From Ruminococcus sp. AF46-10NS (lineage in GTDB: Bacteria; Bacillota; Clostridia; Lachnospirales; Lachnospiraceae), in the NCBI RefSeq assembly GCF_003474435.1, contig NZ_QRNF01000010.1, forward strand, positions 35,569 through 99,568: DNA of 64,000 bases, in the 5' to 3' direction. Under the pieces are notes generated by a model that was not told the DNA's origin, ran no database searches, and worked only from the letters and a program-made list of their open reading frames with translations. Positions 22,195 to 30,758 of this stretch are shown piece after piece; the stretch's first letter is position 1, and each line of letters begins with the position of its first letter. Made by a program: the position numbers and the translations under genes.

Positions 22195-22331
22195 TCACCG
22201 ATTCCTCCCTTATTCTGCTTTTATCTTTCGGATATTTAATTTTTTCACGCTTAAAATACCCCTGGAATTTATTTTCTATTCTAACACAATTCTTCCATTA
22301 ATGTCTACATGGCTGTGTAAGAACTGGCAAT

Positions 22332-22476
22332 GTTACTGTTCACTCCGTTCTCAGTAACACGCTTCGCGATGCACAGAATTTATGCTGATCGCATAAATTC
22401 GCGCGGTATGTCTCGGGTTTTCTGTGACCTTCGCTCACCAAAAACACCTCGCGGGATATTACCAGTGAACAGTAGT
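22332..22476. mobile_element. MITE-like element with 8-bp target duplication
   Basis: A 145-base non-coding element. The ends share the 11-base inverted repeat TACTGTTCACT / AGTGAACAGTA. It is flanked on both sides by the direct repeat CTGGCAAT (22324-22331 and 22477-22484), as expected of a target-site duplication. Inside is a perfect hairpin, GAATTTATGC-tgatc-GCATAAATTC (22376-22400). No open frame is apparent. It accounts for most of the thyA-vanZ gap. No transposase is in the window; mobilisation in trans is inferred. Confidence 0.6.
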
Positions 22477-22529
22477 CTGGCAATTCCTAAAATAATCAGT
22501 TTTCTTCTTTCCTCTGGACATTCCTCTGC

Positions 22530-23081
22530 ATGAGTGCTATATTAAGAGCCATGAAAATACTGATTACATTATTAAAACCATTTTCTTTTGCACCTGCGAT
22601 CCTGATGATGTGTGTGATCTATTCCTTTTCCGCACAGACCGGAGAAGCTTCCGGGGAATTGAGCTACAAAATCAGCTATCAGATCGTAGAAACCAAAAAC
22701 GAAATACTCGCCACGGAAAAAAGTCCTGATCAGCTTTCCCAGGACGCTTCAGGAATTGAGTTTTATGTCCGCAAGGCAGCTCACATGACTGAATACTGTC
22801 TTCTGGCTATCTCCATCTCCTTCCCGCTTTATGTTTACGGAGTCCGGGGAATCTGGCTGATGCTTCTTGCAGGAATCGTATGCGTGGGATTTGCAGGTCT
22901 GGATGAATATCACCAGTCTTTTGTCGATGCCCGCGGTCCATCTGTACGAGATGTGGGTATTGACAGCTGCGGTGCGCTGATCGGAATTTTGCTGGTACAG
23001 GCATTCTGCTGGTCCACCCTCCATACCCCTGGCAGAAAAAAGTCCCGAAAAAAACGCCGGAAAACAAGAAAACGAAAATAA
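22530..23081 (+). CDS. VanZ-like family membrane protein
   Basis: A 183-residue membrane protein with about four helices: PFSFAPAILMMCVIYSFSA, then a short outward loop, YCLLAISISFPLYVYGV, IWLMLLAGIVCVGFAGLDEYHQSFV, and ALIGILLVQAFCW. The FSAQTGEAS segment and the KAAHMTEYCLLA and DEYHQSFVDARGPSVRDVGID motifs are characteristic of the VanZ-like family (named after teicoplanin resistance; most members are of unknown function). The start is uncertain: ATG 22530 and ATG 22551 are both possible and neither has a strong ribosome site. The last 15 residues are very basic. It is followed by a strong bidirectional terminator. Confidence 0.85.
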   Translation: MSAILRAMKILITLLKPFSFAPAILMMCVIYSFSAQTGEASGELSYKISYQIVETKNEILATEKSPDQLSQDASGIEFYVRKAAHMTEYCLLAISISFPLYVYGVRGIWLMLLAGIVCVGFAGLDEYHQSFVDARGPSVRDVGIDSCGALIGILLVQAFCWSTLHTPGRKKSRKKRRKTRKRK

Positions 23082-23084
23082 ACA

Positions 23085-23148
23085 AAAGCCGGGATATCCT
23101 GGCAGAGAAGATATAAATAATCTCTGCCGGATATCCCGGCTTTCTATA
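23085..23148. terminator. Bidirectional terminator
   Basis: Almost perfect 20-plus base-pair stem: aagccgggatatcc plus ggcagaga pairs with tctctgcc plus ggatatcccggctt, with flanking A and T runs. It lies between the plus-strand VanZ gene and the minus-strand gene ending at 23244. Confidence 0.85.
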
Positions 23149-23243
23149 TTGCTGCTATATCGTATTTGTGCAGATCCTGCACGCATTCTATTCCGCTACA
23201 TACTCACGAACGAAATCATTTTTTACCTTTCCCATTCCTCATA

Positions 23244-23687
23244 TCACTCTGCAGAACTGTCAGCACCTTTCTCACTTGCCTCTTCCGTCTCATTCTCCTC
23301 AGCATCATCCAGATTCTCAGCCAGATGTGCTCTCTCTGAGATAGACATTTTCTTCTTTGCTTTTTCCTCGATCATTTTTCTTGCTGCTGTTTCCTGCTCG
23401 GATGCTTTCTCCGCACCTGCTTTAGCCAGATTGCGGACAGCTTTTATAAGAAGCACAGCACCGATCACAATAAAAATGCCGCCTGCTACCAGAAATCCTT
23501 TACTTGCATCATCTGTTCCTTTGATGATTCCTTCACACAGGCGATAGCCTGTATACACAAGATAACCGCCTGCAAAGATCCACAGAAGGCTTCTTCTTGC
23601 AGGAGACTCTTCCTGTACAGGACTCTCATTCTGTGTAGCTTCAGTCTTCTGCTTTACCTCGTTATTTTCATCTTTGATTTCTTCCAT
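23244..23687 (-). CDS. Small two-helix membrane protein, unknown function
   Basis: I do not recognise the family. The 147-residue protein has an acidic N-terminal tail (residues 1-30), two membrane helices (SLLWIFAGGYLVYTGYRL and GFLVAGGIFIVIGAVLLI) separated by about 20 residues, a basic/charged helical stretch (KAGAEKASEQETAARKMIEEK), and a very acidic Glu/Ala/Ser-rich C-terminus. Both tails are likely cytoplasmic. The next gene upstream on the same strand is malQ (88 bases away). It may be expressed with it, but nothing links the two functionally. Confidence 0.7.
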   Translation of the reverse strand: MEEIKDENNEVKQKTEATQNESPVQEESPARRSLLWIFAGGYLVYTGYRLCEGIIKGTDDASKGFLVAGGIFIVIGAVLLIKAVRNLAKAGAEKASEQETAARKMIEEKAKKKMSISERAHLAENLDDAEENETEEASEKGADSSAE

Positions 23688-23775
23688 GATATACTTTTAT
23701 CCTTTCTGTGGAACAGACATCTCCACTTCACTGCCATATTTGCTCATAACAAATCAGACATTTATATTCAGCTGC

Positions 23776-25326
23776 CTATTTATCATCTGTCATTTCTTCC
23801 ACATCTGCTTTATCCACTGCTTTGTTTTTCAGCGGTTCTTTCTTTACAATTCTTCCATAAATCTTCGTCATCTTATATATCTTCTCGAGCGTTTTCTCTG
23901 TCAACTGACCTTTCTTTATTCTCCACTTCCAGTTGTCTCCAAGTGTAGACGGCTCATTGATCCTTGCTTCATTTCCCAGGCAAAGATAATCCTGCACAGG
24001 AACCACGCATCGATCCGCCACACTCGCCATGGCTGCACGGATCATGCTCCACACAGCTGCTGTCTCATGCCTGCCCTCGCAGCCAACATATGCTTTCGCA
24101 AAATTCCTGTCATGCTGGCTTAAATTCCGGAACCATCCTCTTGTTGTCTCATTGTCATGAGTTCCGGTGTAAACAATACAATTTCTCTCATATCTGTGAG
24201 GCAGATACGGGCTGTCCTCATTCTCATCAAAAGCAAACTGAAGAACCTTCATACCCGGAAATCCGGATTCCTCCACCAGTTCGACCACACTGTCTGTAAG
24301 AAGTCCAAGATCCTCCGCGATCACATTCAGCTTGCCGAGATTTTTCTCCAATGTCTGGAACAGTTCAATTCCCGGTCCTTTTTCCCAGTGGCCAAACTCT
24401 GCTGTTTTATCCCCATAAGGAATGGAATAATACTCATCAAAACCACGAAAATGGTCAATACGTACCACGTCATAAAGCTTCATGCAGTTAGCCATGCGAA
24501 GTGTCCACCACGCATAACCGGTCTTTTTATGGTATTCCCAGTCATAAAGCGGATTTCCCCAGAGCTGTCCTGTAGCAGAAAAAGCATCAGGCGGGCATCC
24601 GGCAACACCTACCGGCAGATTCTCTTCATTAAACTGAAAAAGCTCCGGCTGTGCCCAGGCATCTGCGCTGTCAAAAGCAACATAGATCGGCACATCTCCG
24701 ATGATCTCCACACCTTTATCGTTGGCATAAGCCTTCAGCTCTGTCCACTGCTTAAAGAACCAGAACTGCTGGAAACGATAAAATGCCACTTCCCTGGAAA
24801 GTTTTTTTCCAGCTTCATCAAGTGCTGCCTGATCTCTGTTCTTTAATTCTGCCGGCCACTCAATCCAGCTGATACCGCTGAGACTGTCCTTGACAGCCAT
24901 ATACAGGCTGTAATCCTCAAGCCATGCTGCATTCTCTTTAACAAACTTCTGATATTCTGCATCTGCCTCACAATTTGATTTCTCAAACGCTTTTCTCAGA
25001 AGAACAAATCTGGACTTGTATATCTTTTCATAGTCCACATAGCTCTCATTACTGCCCCAGTCACAGGCCTCACATTCGCTTTCCTCAAGATATCCTGCCT
25101 TTGCAAAAGCTTCCAGATCAATAAAATACGGATTTCCCGCAAATGTAGAAAAAGACTGATATGGTGAATCCCCATATCCGGTAGGTCCAAGAGGCAGGAT
25201 CTGCCAGTATCTCTGTCCTGCTCTCACCAGCTGGTCTACAAATTCATAAGCTTCCGCAGAAAAACAGCCGATTCCAAATCTGGACGGAAGGCTGGATACC
25301 GGAAGCAAAATTCCGCTTGCTCTCAT
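23776..25326 (-). CDS. malQ: 4-alpha-glucanotransferase (amylomaltase, GH77)
   Basis: Transfers alpha-1,4-glucan chains during maltodextrin and glycogen metabolism. The 516-residue protein starts MRASGILLPVSSLPSRFGIG, typical of GH77. It contains QILPLGPTGYGDSPYQSFSTFAGN. The catalytic nucleophile Asp is in VVRIDHFRGF, the acid/base Glu in NVIAEDLG, and the third carboxylate in YTGTHDNETTRGW. The length is normal and the frame is complete. No other maltodextrin genes are in the window. Confidence 0.97.
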   Translation of the reverse strand: MRASGILLPVSSLPSRFGIGCFSAEAYEFVDQLVRAGQRYWQILPLGPTGYGDSPYQSFSTFAGNPYFIDLEAFAKAGYLEESECEACDWGSNESYVDYEKIYKSRFVLLRKAFEKSNCEADAEYQKFVKENAAWLEDYSLYMAVKDSLSGISWIEWPAELKNRDQAALDEAGKKLSREVAFYRFQQFWFFKQWTELKAYANDKGVEIIGDVPIYVAFDSADAWAQPELFQFNEENLPVGVAGCPPDAFSATGQLWGNPLYDWEYHKKTGYAWWTLRMANCMKLYDVVRIDHFRGFDEYYSIPYGDKTAEFGHWEKGPGIELFQTLEKNLGKLNVIAEDLGLLTDSVVELVEESGFPGMKVLQFAFDENEDSPYLPHRYERNCIVYTGTHDNETTRGWFRNLSQHDRNFAKAYVGCEGRHETAAVWSMIRAAMASVADRCVVPVQDYLCLGNEARINEPSTLGDNWKWRIKKGQLTEKTLEKIYKMTKIYGRIVKKEPLKNKAVDKADVEEMTDDK

Positions 25327-25423
25327 AACAAGAATCCTCCTGTATTCATCTCAGTAGTCGCGCCCTCGCACAGATGTCTGCAGGAGCACTCTTTTGTTAT
25401 TATAGCATCCCGTTTCAAAACCT

Positions 25424-26362
25424 TCAAAGCTCTTTTTTGTGGATATATATAAATATATCACGATATACTCGTTTCCGATCTGCCTCATTCAAAATCTCAT
25501 GGCGCATTCCCGGATATAATTTTCCCCGGACATCCTGATATCCGGCTTGACGCATAGCACGGACTGCTTTCGCAAAATGACGCACATTTCCCATGCAAGG
25601 ATCATCTGCTCCGCTGATAAACAGCACCGGCATCTTCGGTTTCGTACAGTTCCAGTGTTTCACATCGTAAGCTCTTTTCATCAGGTCAAAAAGTGCCAGG
25701 TACGCATCATCACTGAATGTAAATCCGCAATACTCAGAATCCGAGTAATCCTGAACTACCTGCGGATCTGAACAGATCCAGGAAAAACGGTTCTTTTCTT
25801 TCCGGAACCGAAGTGCATACGTTCCAAAAGACATCGCCTCTATAAGACCTGCGCTGTGTTTTGGTCCAAAAACAGCCTTCTCTGCTTTTGCCAGGACAAC
25901 ACCAACCGGACGTAGCGCATTGTAGCTTGGAGATCCGCATACAATCAGCATATCCATACAATTATCATGATGGGCTGCATAAGCACGGACTGCCAGGGTT
26001 CCCATACTGTGTCCGAATAAAATCAGCGGAATCTCCGGAAAATGATCCCGTATCAGGCTATTCACAGTGTGGATATCCTGAAGCATGGCATCTGCGCCAC
26101 CGCCATACATATAGCCCAGGTCTTCTTTATCCCGCACACTTTTGCCATGTCCTCTGTGATCATGAATCACACTTACATATTTATGTTCCGCCATATATTC
26201 CATAAACGGAAGATACCGTTCCTTATACTCACTCATTCCATGAACGATCTGAATGATTCCCCGGTATTTCTCATCACGTCCAAGCTCCGGCACCAATGCC
26301 AGACAGGAAATTACCAGTCCGTCCGCTTTTGACGGAAACGAATACTGAATCGTTCTTGCCAT
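25424..26362 (-). CDS. Alpha/beta hydrolase (lysophospholipase/monoacylglycerol lipase-like)
   Basis: A 312-residue serine hydrolase of the Hydrolase_4 type. The nucleophile elbow is GHSMGT (about residue 113); the oxyanion-side motif is VHGMSEYKERY (about residue 39), and HDHRGHGKS follows. The charge-relay Asp is in FISGADDPC and the His in YPGMRHEILNE. ATG 26362 (MARTIQYSF) is supported by gaggtgg; the frame is open for 93 more bases upstream but without homology-like sequence. No signal peptide, so it acts in the cytoplasm, probably on glycerides or other esters. The exact substrate cannot be told. Confidence 0.9.
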   Translation of the reverse strand: MARTIQYSFPSKADGLVISCLALVPELGRDEKYRGIIQIVHGMSEYKERYLPFMEYMAEHKYVSVIHDHRGHGKSVRDKEDLGYMYGGGADAMLQDIHTVNSLIRDHFPEIPLILFGHSMGTLAVRAYAAHHDNCMDMLIVCGSPSYNALRPVGVVLAKAEKAVFGPKHSAGLIEAMSFGTYALRFRKEKNRFSWICSDPQVVQDYSDSEYCGFTFSDDAYLALFDLMKRAYDVKHWNCTKPKMPVLFISGADDPCMGNVRHFAKAVRAMRQAGYQDVRGKLYPGMRHEILNEADRKRVYRDIFIYIHKKEL

Positions 26363-26520
26363 TATATTCCACCTCTTCTTTCCTGCCGCTCCCCGCAGCA
26401 TTTCCTGACCTGTTTTTATATCACAAAGTATATCATAACACAGGGGGTTTCTCAAACAGTAAACCTATGTTATAATCGTTACCGTAATATAACAACCACG
26501 ACGGATATTAAGGAGGAATA

Positions 26521-27684
26521 ATGAATACAGATAATAACGATTTTTACGATGATGATCTTTCCAGGTCATTGATCAACAACGATTTCGAAGACAATTCCCC
26601 TCGCAGAAAGAAAAAGAGCAAAAAGCCGCTCATCATCTGCCTGGTCATTCTTCTGATTGCGGCAGTTGCCGGCGGAGTCGCCTGGTACCTGAACGAGCGT
26701 CATAAACCGGTAGAAGCTACAGAGAAATTTCTCACAGGTATGCAGAATATGGACTTTACAACTATGGAGAATCTTCTCCAGAGCCATGATCTCAGTGCCC
26801 TGGATGATGCAGATATCCGAGATTCCGCATACACAGATTTCTTCACCACAGTTAATAAGAAGATGACCTACAAGATCACCAAAAACAAATTTGACATCCA
26901 GAACGGAACTGCAAAAGTAACCGTTCACATGAAATATATTGACGGAACCAACATCTACGCAGCTACCATTCAGGAATACACCCGGAAAGTTGCAGTTGCA
27001 GCTTATGCCGGAAAGACCATGACCCAGGATGATATCCAGGAAATGCTCGCTTCTCTCCTTACTGAGAATGCTTCTACAGCAGATGAGAAATACAGTGATA
27101 TCGACATCACCTATCCGCTTATCAAGATTGGTGATGAATGGAAGATCGTTTCCCTGGATGATACAACTGTCAAAGTTATGTGCGCGAACTTCAAAAATGT
27201 AAAAGATGAGATTTCTTCCCAGCTTAATGATGACAGTTCCGACAGCAGCTCCGATGCTTCCGCTGATTCCACAGAACCTTCTGATACTTCTGATTCTGCA
27301 CAGACTGCTGGTTCATCTATTGATATCACATCAGACAAGTTTTCTGTCCGTTTCAAACAGTTTGCAGTATCCAAAGACTACGGTGGAAATCCATGTCTGA
27401 TGATCTACTATGATTACACAAACTCCGGTGATTCCCAGTCCAGTGCATTCGTGGATTTTACTTTGCAGGCATCCCAGAACGGCGAGTCTCTTGAAGGAAC
27501 TTATCCGGAAGCCAATGACACAGCAGTAGACAACTACATGAACACCATTGACCCAGGCAAAACAGTCACTGTCTGCCAGGTATTTCTTCTGAAAGACACC
27601 ACCAGCGATGTCACCCTTCAGGGAAAAGAAACTCTCAATGTAAGCGGTGGCCAGACAACATCTCAGGTGCTTAAATTGCAGTAA
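26521..27684 (+). CDS. Membrane-anchored DUF5067-like protein
   Basis: A 387-residue protein with a charged N-terminus (RRKKKSKK), one membrane helix (PLIICLVILLIAAVAGGVAWYL, about residues 36-57), and an extracellular region. The first outer domain (about residues 60-225) resembles small lipoprotein-like NTF2/cone folds. A low-complexity Ser/Asp linker follows (about residues 238-268). The C-terminal domain (FSVRFKQFAVSKDYGGNPCLMI onwards) looks like DUF5067, an immunoglobulin-like domain common in Lachnospiraceae surface proteins. A ribosome site aaggagga precedes ATG 26521. Function unknown; a surface or envelope role is inferred. Confidence 0.82.
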   Translation: MNTDNNDFYDDDLSRSLINNDFEDNSPRRKKKSKKPLIICLVILLIAAVAGGVAWYLNERHKPVEATEKFLTGMQNMDFTTMENLLQSHDLSALDDADIRDSAYTDFFTTVNKKMTYKITKNKFDIQNGTAKVTVHMKYIDGTNIYAATIQEYTRKVAVAAYAGKTMTQDDIQEMLASLLTENASTADEKYSDIDITYPLIKIGDEWKIVSLDDTTVKVMCANFKNVKDEISSQLNDDSSDSSSDASADSTEPSDTSDSAQTAGSSIDITSDKFSVRFKQFAVSKDYGGNPCLMIYYDYTNSGDSQSSAFVDFTLQASQNGESLEGTYPEANDTAVDNYMNTIDPGKTVTVCQVFLLKDTTSDVTLQGKETLNVSGGQTTSQVLKLQ

Positions 27685-27737
27685 CGTGCCAAACGGATAA
27701 AATCATCCGCAGGACTTTCTCAATTCGTTCAAACAAT

Positions 27738-27800
27738 AAAACGGAAATTTCCAGCTCATGTTTTAACATGAATACCAGAAATTTCCGTTTTCTTTTTTCT
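27738..27800 (+). terminator. Terminator after the DUF5067-like gene
   Basis: Perfect arms aaaacggaaatttc / gaaatttccgtttt followed by a T-rich stretch. Confidence 0.85.
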
Positions 27801-27866
27801 CTATGATACATATTTTTCCCGCTTCCGCGAAAAACTATCTCCTGTATAACGAAAGGATGGTGACTT

Positions 27867-28082
27867 ATGGCAAATAAATTTTTACAGTATTTTGCACTGA
27901 CGATTGCCGTGATCGGTGCGGTAAACTGGGGCCTGATCGGATTTTTTAATTTCAATCTGGTAGCTTTCCTGTTCGGAAGCATGAGCTGGCTTTCCCGGAT
28001 CGTCTATGGTCTGGTAGGCTTATGCGGTCTTTATCTTCTGACCTTCTACACACTTGTAGATCAGGAACAGATAAGTGAATAA
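27867..28082 (+). CDS. DUF378 family small membrane protein (YuzA-like)
   Basis: A 71-residue protein with two membrane helices (FALTIAVIGAVNWGLIGFF and IVYGLVGLCGLYLLTFY) and the family motif AVNWGLIGFFNFNLVAFLFG. It matches the DUF378 family, whose function is unknown. ATG 27867 has aaaggatgg in front. Behind the stop there is an inverted repeat ctgcggcaga / tctgccgcag (28119-28166) without a T tract. Confidence 0.88.
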   Translation: MANKFLQYFALTIAVIGAVNWGLIGFFNFNLVAFLFGSMSWLSRIVYGLVGLCGLYLLTFYTLVDQEQISE

Positions 28083-28202
28083 TTTTCATTCCTGTTCCTG
28101 ACAGACAGTACTCTCCGTCTGCGGCAGAATCTCCGGGAACTCCGTCCCTTTCACTCTGCCGCAGCACGGATTTGCCTGTTCTGCTGCAGATTTTCCCGGC
28201 AA

Positions 28203-28233
28203 TAAAAAAGAACTCTGACCATCTTCAGAGTTC
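28203..28233 (-). terminator. Terminator of the tRNA-Gly operon
   Basis: On the minus strand, gaactctga / tcagagttc with a six-base loop followed by six T, directly past the last tRNA. Confidence 0.85.
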
Positions 28234-28238
28234 CAAAG

Positions 28239-28311
28239 AGCGATAGACGGGGCTCGAACCCGCGGTCTCGACCTTGGCAAGGTCGCGCGTTACCAACTAC
28301 GCCACTATCGC
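28239..28311 (-). tRNA. tRNA-Gly (GCC), copy 2
   Basis: A complete cloverleaf can be drawn: acceptor gcgatag / ctatcgc, anticodon loop cttGCCaag on the stem gacc-ggtc, T arm gcgggttcgagccccgt. No encoded CCA. It is the downstream copy of a tandem pair. Confidence 0.93.
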
Positions 28312-28314
28312 ACA

Positions 28315-28385
28315 AGCGGGTGATGGGAATCGAACCCACGTATCCAGCTTGGAAGGCTGGTGTTCTACCATTGAACTACACCCGC
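28315..28385 (-). tRNA. tRNA-Gly (TCC), copy 2
   Basis: Acceptor gcgggtg / cacccgc, anticodon loop cTTCCAa on stem ccagc / gctgg, T arm gtgggttcgattcccat. Three spacer bases separate it from the GCC gene. Confidence 0.93.
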
Positions 28386-28420
28386 AGTTATGAAATTATA
28401 AAGCTTCATCTTCCGATGAG

Positions 28421-28493
28421 AGCGATAGACGGGGCTCGAACCCGCGGTCTCGACCTTGGCAAGGTCGCGCGTTACCAACTACGCCACTATCGC
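28421..28493 (-). tRNA. tRNA-Gly (GCC), copy 1
   Basis: The same sequence as the GCC gene at 28239-28311, exactly 182 bases away. Anticodon GCC, intact acceptor and T arms. Confidence 0.93.
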
Positions 28494-28496
28494 ATA

Positions 28497-28567
28497 AGCG
28501 GGTGATGGGAATCGAACCCACGTATCCAGCTTGGAAGGCTGGTGTTCTACCATTGAACTACACCCGC
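28497..28567 (-). tRNA. tRNA-Gly (TCC), copy 1
   Basis: The same sequence as the TCC gene at 28315-28385. It is the promoter-proximal gene of the four-tRNA operon. Confidence 0.93.
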
Positions 28568-28617
28568 GCATCGTCGCTTCGGTGATTACCGATCGCTTGA
28601 CCGCTGCAACGATGATT

Positions 28618-28646
28618 AGTATATAGCATACTGTTTTATTTGTCAA
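28618..28646 (-). promoter_or_regulatory. tRNA-Gly operon promoter
   Basis: On the minus strand: TTGACA, 17 bases, TATACT. A near-consensus sigma-A promoter about 50 bases before the first tRNA. The leader contains a catcgt / acgatg repeat. Confidence 0.8.
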
Positions 28647-28691
28647 CAGGTTTTTTGAATTTTTTTAATTTTTTATTTATTGGATTTTTTA

Positions 28692-29612
28692 TCAATAATC
28701 CCATACATTTGTGGCAGAAACCTGGCCCTTCGGTTTCTTGATCACAAGCTCCGGACTCTTGGCACTGACCTTGGTATTCGCAGGAATGGATTCTGTGATA
28801 AAGGTATTACCGCCTATAATAGTATTCTCTCCTACAACCGTCTCACCACCGAGCACTGTGGAATTAGAATAGATCGTTACATTATCACGAATAGTCGGAT
28901 GACGTTTTACATTGGCAAGCTGCTGTCCCTTTCTTGTGGAAAGCGCTCCCAGTGTCACTCCCTGATACAGCTTTACATTATTTCCGATCTCTGTAGTCTC
29001 ACCTACAACCACACCGGTACCATGATCGATAAAGAAATATTCTCCGATGGTCGCTCCCGGGTTGATATCGATTCCTGTACGGCCATGAGCATATTCCGAC
29101 ATCACGCGCGGGATAAATGGAATTTCTTCTTTATAAAGAACATGTGCCAGGCGATACACGTAGATAGCAAATAATCCCGGATATGAAAAAATGATCTCTT
29201 CCTTGCTCTTGGCTGCAGGGTCACCATCAAAACCAGCCTGCACATCTGTCAGAAGCAGTCTCTGAATCTCAGGAAGCTGCTCAAAAAATCCACAGGCAGT
29301 TCTGTCTGCATGAGTTGCTGCTTCTTCCGGTTCCTCTCCGTGATAAAGAAGTGCGATCTCAATCTGGTTCTTCAATCTGTCATAAAGATCATTCAGTCTG
29401 TGTCCCACATAATACTCCGGAAATACGGTAGCACTGGTATCCGTACTGAAATATCCCGGAAATACAATAGATTTCAGATCTCTTACTATATCAATGATCA
29501 CCGAACGGTTCGGCAGGCGTCTGCCGCTCTTCGGCATAAAAAGTTCTTCTGAAGCATAATTCTCAGTAAGACCCTTCGCCGCTCTGAGAATCGCTGATTT
29601 CTTATCGCTCAT
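28692..29612 (-). CDS. cysE: Serine O-acetyltransferase (CysE/EpsC type)
   Basis: Makes O-acetylserine from serine and acetyl-CoA, the first step of cysteine synthesis. The 306-residue protein has an N-terminal helical domain and a left-handed beta-helix of hexapeptide repeats. The repeats start near [24 protein letters not shown] and continue through [18 protein letters not shown] and the acetyl-CoA loop. Catalytic His residues are in [10 protein letters not shown] and FIDHGTG. ATG 29612 is preceded by ggaggg; the frame is open 12 bases more. Monocistronic; no T-box or other riboswitch is seen upstream. Confidence 0.94.
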   Translation of the reverse strand: MSDKKSAILRAAKGLTENYASEELFMPKSGRRLPNRSVIIDIVRDLKSIVFPGYFSTDTSATVFPEYYVGHRLNDLYDRLKNQIEIALLYHGEEPEEAATHADRTACGFFEQLPEIQRLLLTDVQAGFDGDPAAKSKEEIIFSYPGLFAIYVYRLAHVLYKEEIPFIPRVMSEYAHGRTGIDINPGATIGEYFFIDHGTGVVVGETTEIGNNVKLYQGVTLGALSTRKGQQLANVKRHPTIRDNVTIYSNSTVLGGETVVGENTIIGGNTFITESIPANTKVSAKSPELVIKKPKGQVSATNVWDY

Positions 29613-29722
29613 AATTCCCTCCATTTCTGCACATCCACTTCTGTCTGTACACTTTATCTCATTATCATATTATAGTCTGGAAGATTCGTCAATAATACAA
29701 AAAAGAAAAGTTTTAAAAAAGA

Positions 29723-29751
29723 TTGACCTTTCTTCGGATACCTTATATAAT
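29723..29751 (+). promoter_or_regulatory. tRNA-Ser promoter
   Basis: TTGACC, 17 bases, TATAAT, about 45 bases before the tRNA 5' end. Confidence 0.8.
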
Positions 29752-29796
29752 AATAAAGGTTTTCACGAAAGCTACAAAAAAGCTCTGAAAGCATCC

Positions 29797-29884
29797 GGAG
29801 ATGTACCCAAGTGGCTGAAGGGTCCGCACTCGAAATGCGGTAGGCCGGGCAACCGGTGCGAGGGTTCAAATCCCTCCATCTCCG
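29797..29884 (+). tRNA. tRNA-Ser (CGA)
   Basis: An 88-base class II tRNA: acceptor ggagatg / catctcc, anticodon loop ctCGAaa on stem ccgca / tgcgg, a long variable arm (taggccgggcaaccggtgc), T arm gagggttcaaatccctc. Anticodon at 29831-29833. Confidence 0.95.
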
Positions 29885-29956
29885 TTTACTGCCGTTTTTT
29901 CACCAGTTAAAAATATGGTGGTATTTATATTTTGTATAAAAAAGCACTCTCATCTC

Positions 29957-29985
29957 TTGACAATTGTATGTTTTATATGTATAAT
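29957..29985 (+). promoter_or_regulatory. tRNA-Trp promoter, full consensus
   Basis: TTGACA, exactly 17 bases, TATAAT: a perfect sigma-A promoter about 30 bases before the tRNA. The tRNA is thus transcribed independently of the tRNA-Ser upstream. Confidence 0.88.
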
Positions 29986-30015
29986 TGCAACAGTGATGAA
30001 AACACAATTGGATAT

Positions 30016-30086
30016 AGGGGATTGGTCAAATGGTATGATAGGGGTCTCCAAAACCTTTGGTGGGAGTTCGATTCTCTCATCCCCTG
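30016..30086 (+). tRNA. tRNA-Trp (CCA)
   Basis: Acceptor aggggat / atcccct with discriminator G, D arm gtca / tgat, anticodon loop ctCCAaa (30048-30050) on a stem with two G-T pairs, T arm gggagttcgattctctc. The discriminator G is a known tRNA-Trp identity element. Confidence 0.88.
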
Positions 30087-30094
30087 CTATTAAG

Positions 30095-30138
30095 AACGCT
30101 GAAAAGTCTTAATCAAAGATTTTCAGCGTTTTTTGTTT
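30095..30138 (+). terminator. tRNA-Trp terminator
   Basis: aacgctgaaaa / ttttcagcgtt stem followed by a run of T. Confidence 0.88.
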
Positions 30139-30182
30139 TTCCATAAAGTTTAAAGGAAACCCATATTGAGACTGTATAAAGA

Positions 30183-30231
30183 AAAAGTGACCGCCCGGCC
30201 TGAAATATCATCGTCTGGGTGATCACTTTTC
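30183..30231 (-). terminator. Terminator after cdd
   Basis: On the minus strand, aaaagtgatcaccca pairs imperfectly with gggcggtcactttt and is followed by a T run. It closes the unit ending in cdd. Confidence 0.72.
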
Positions 30232-30302
30232 AATATTTTACTCCGCACTGCATTCATATCGTGAAAATTTCTGCATGTATCCACCTGCACTTATCACTTC
30301 AG

Positions 30303-30722
30303 TTACTCCAGATTATCCGGTCCAAATCCAATTGGCAAAAGTTCCTTTAGCGTAAAGATATCATAATTTTCTCTGCTGACTGCCAGTATGATCTGAAAAG
30401 TTTCCGGATCACAGAACTCCATCATAACCTGTCTGCATACTCCACAGGGTGCTGCATACTCTGTGGGAACACCATCCTTGCCGCCAACGATACAGATTGC
30501 CTGAAAGTCTCTCACGCCTTCACTGACTGCTTTGAAAAAAGCTGTTCTTTCCGCACAATTTGTTGGCGTATAGGCAGCATTTTCTATGTTGCACCCTGTA
30601 TAATAAGTGCCGTTTTTGGCAAGAAGTGCCGCCCCTACATGAAAATGTGAATATGGCACATAGGAATAGTCCATCTGTCTGATCGCCAGATCGATCATTT
30701 CTTCAATCTGTTTCTTTTCCAT
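30303..30722 (-). CDS. cdd: Cytidine deaminase
   Basis: Deaminates cytidine and deoxycytidine to uridine and deoxyuridine. The 139-residue homotetrameric-type enzyme shows the zinc site: NCAERTAFF (Cys and the catalytic Glu) and PCGVCRQVMMEF (two Cys). The substrate motif is GCNIENAAY. The length is typical. It lies 36 bases behind the uridine phosphorylase gene, with which it makes a short pyrimidine nucleoside salvage pathway. Confidence 0.96.
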   Translation of the reverse strand: MEKKQIEEMIDLAIRQMDYSYVPYSHFHVGAALLAKNGTYYTGCNIENAAYTPTNCAERTAFFKAVSEGVRDFQAICIVGGKDGVPTEYAAPCGVCRQVMMEFCDPETFQIILAVSRENYDIFTLKELLPIGFGPDNLE

Positions 30723-30758
30723 GATTTTCCCACCTTTCCTGAATCAGGCATGTATACG

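Noticed and set aside
22332..22476. Riboswitch or leader RNA for the VanZ gene
   Set aside because: The flanking direct repeats and inverted ends fit an inserted mobile element better, and the block ends more than 50 bases before the start without an expression platform.
28119..28166. Structured RNA gene after DUF378 (ctgcggcaga / tctgccgcag stem)
   Set aside because: It is a single stem with no T tract and no further structure; it could be a weak terminator for DUF378 but there is nothing to support an RNA gene.
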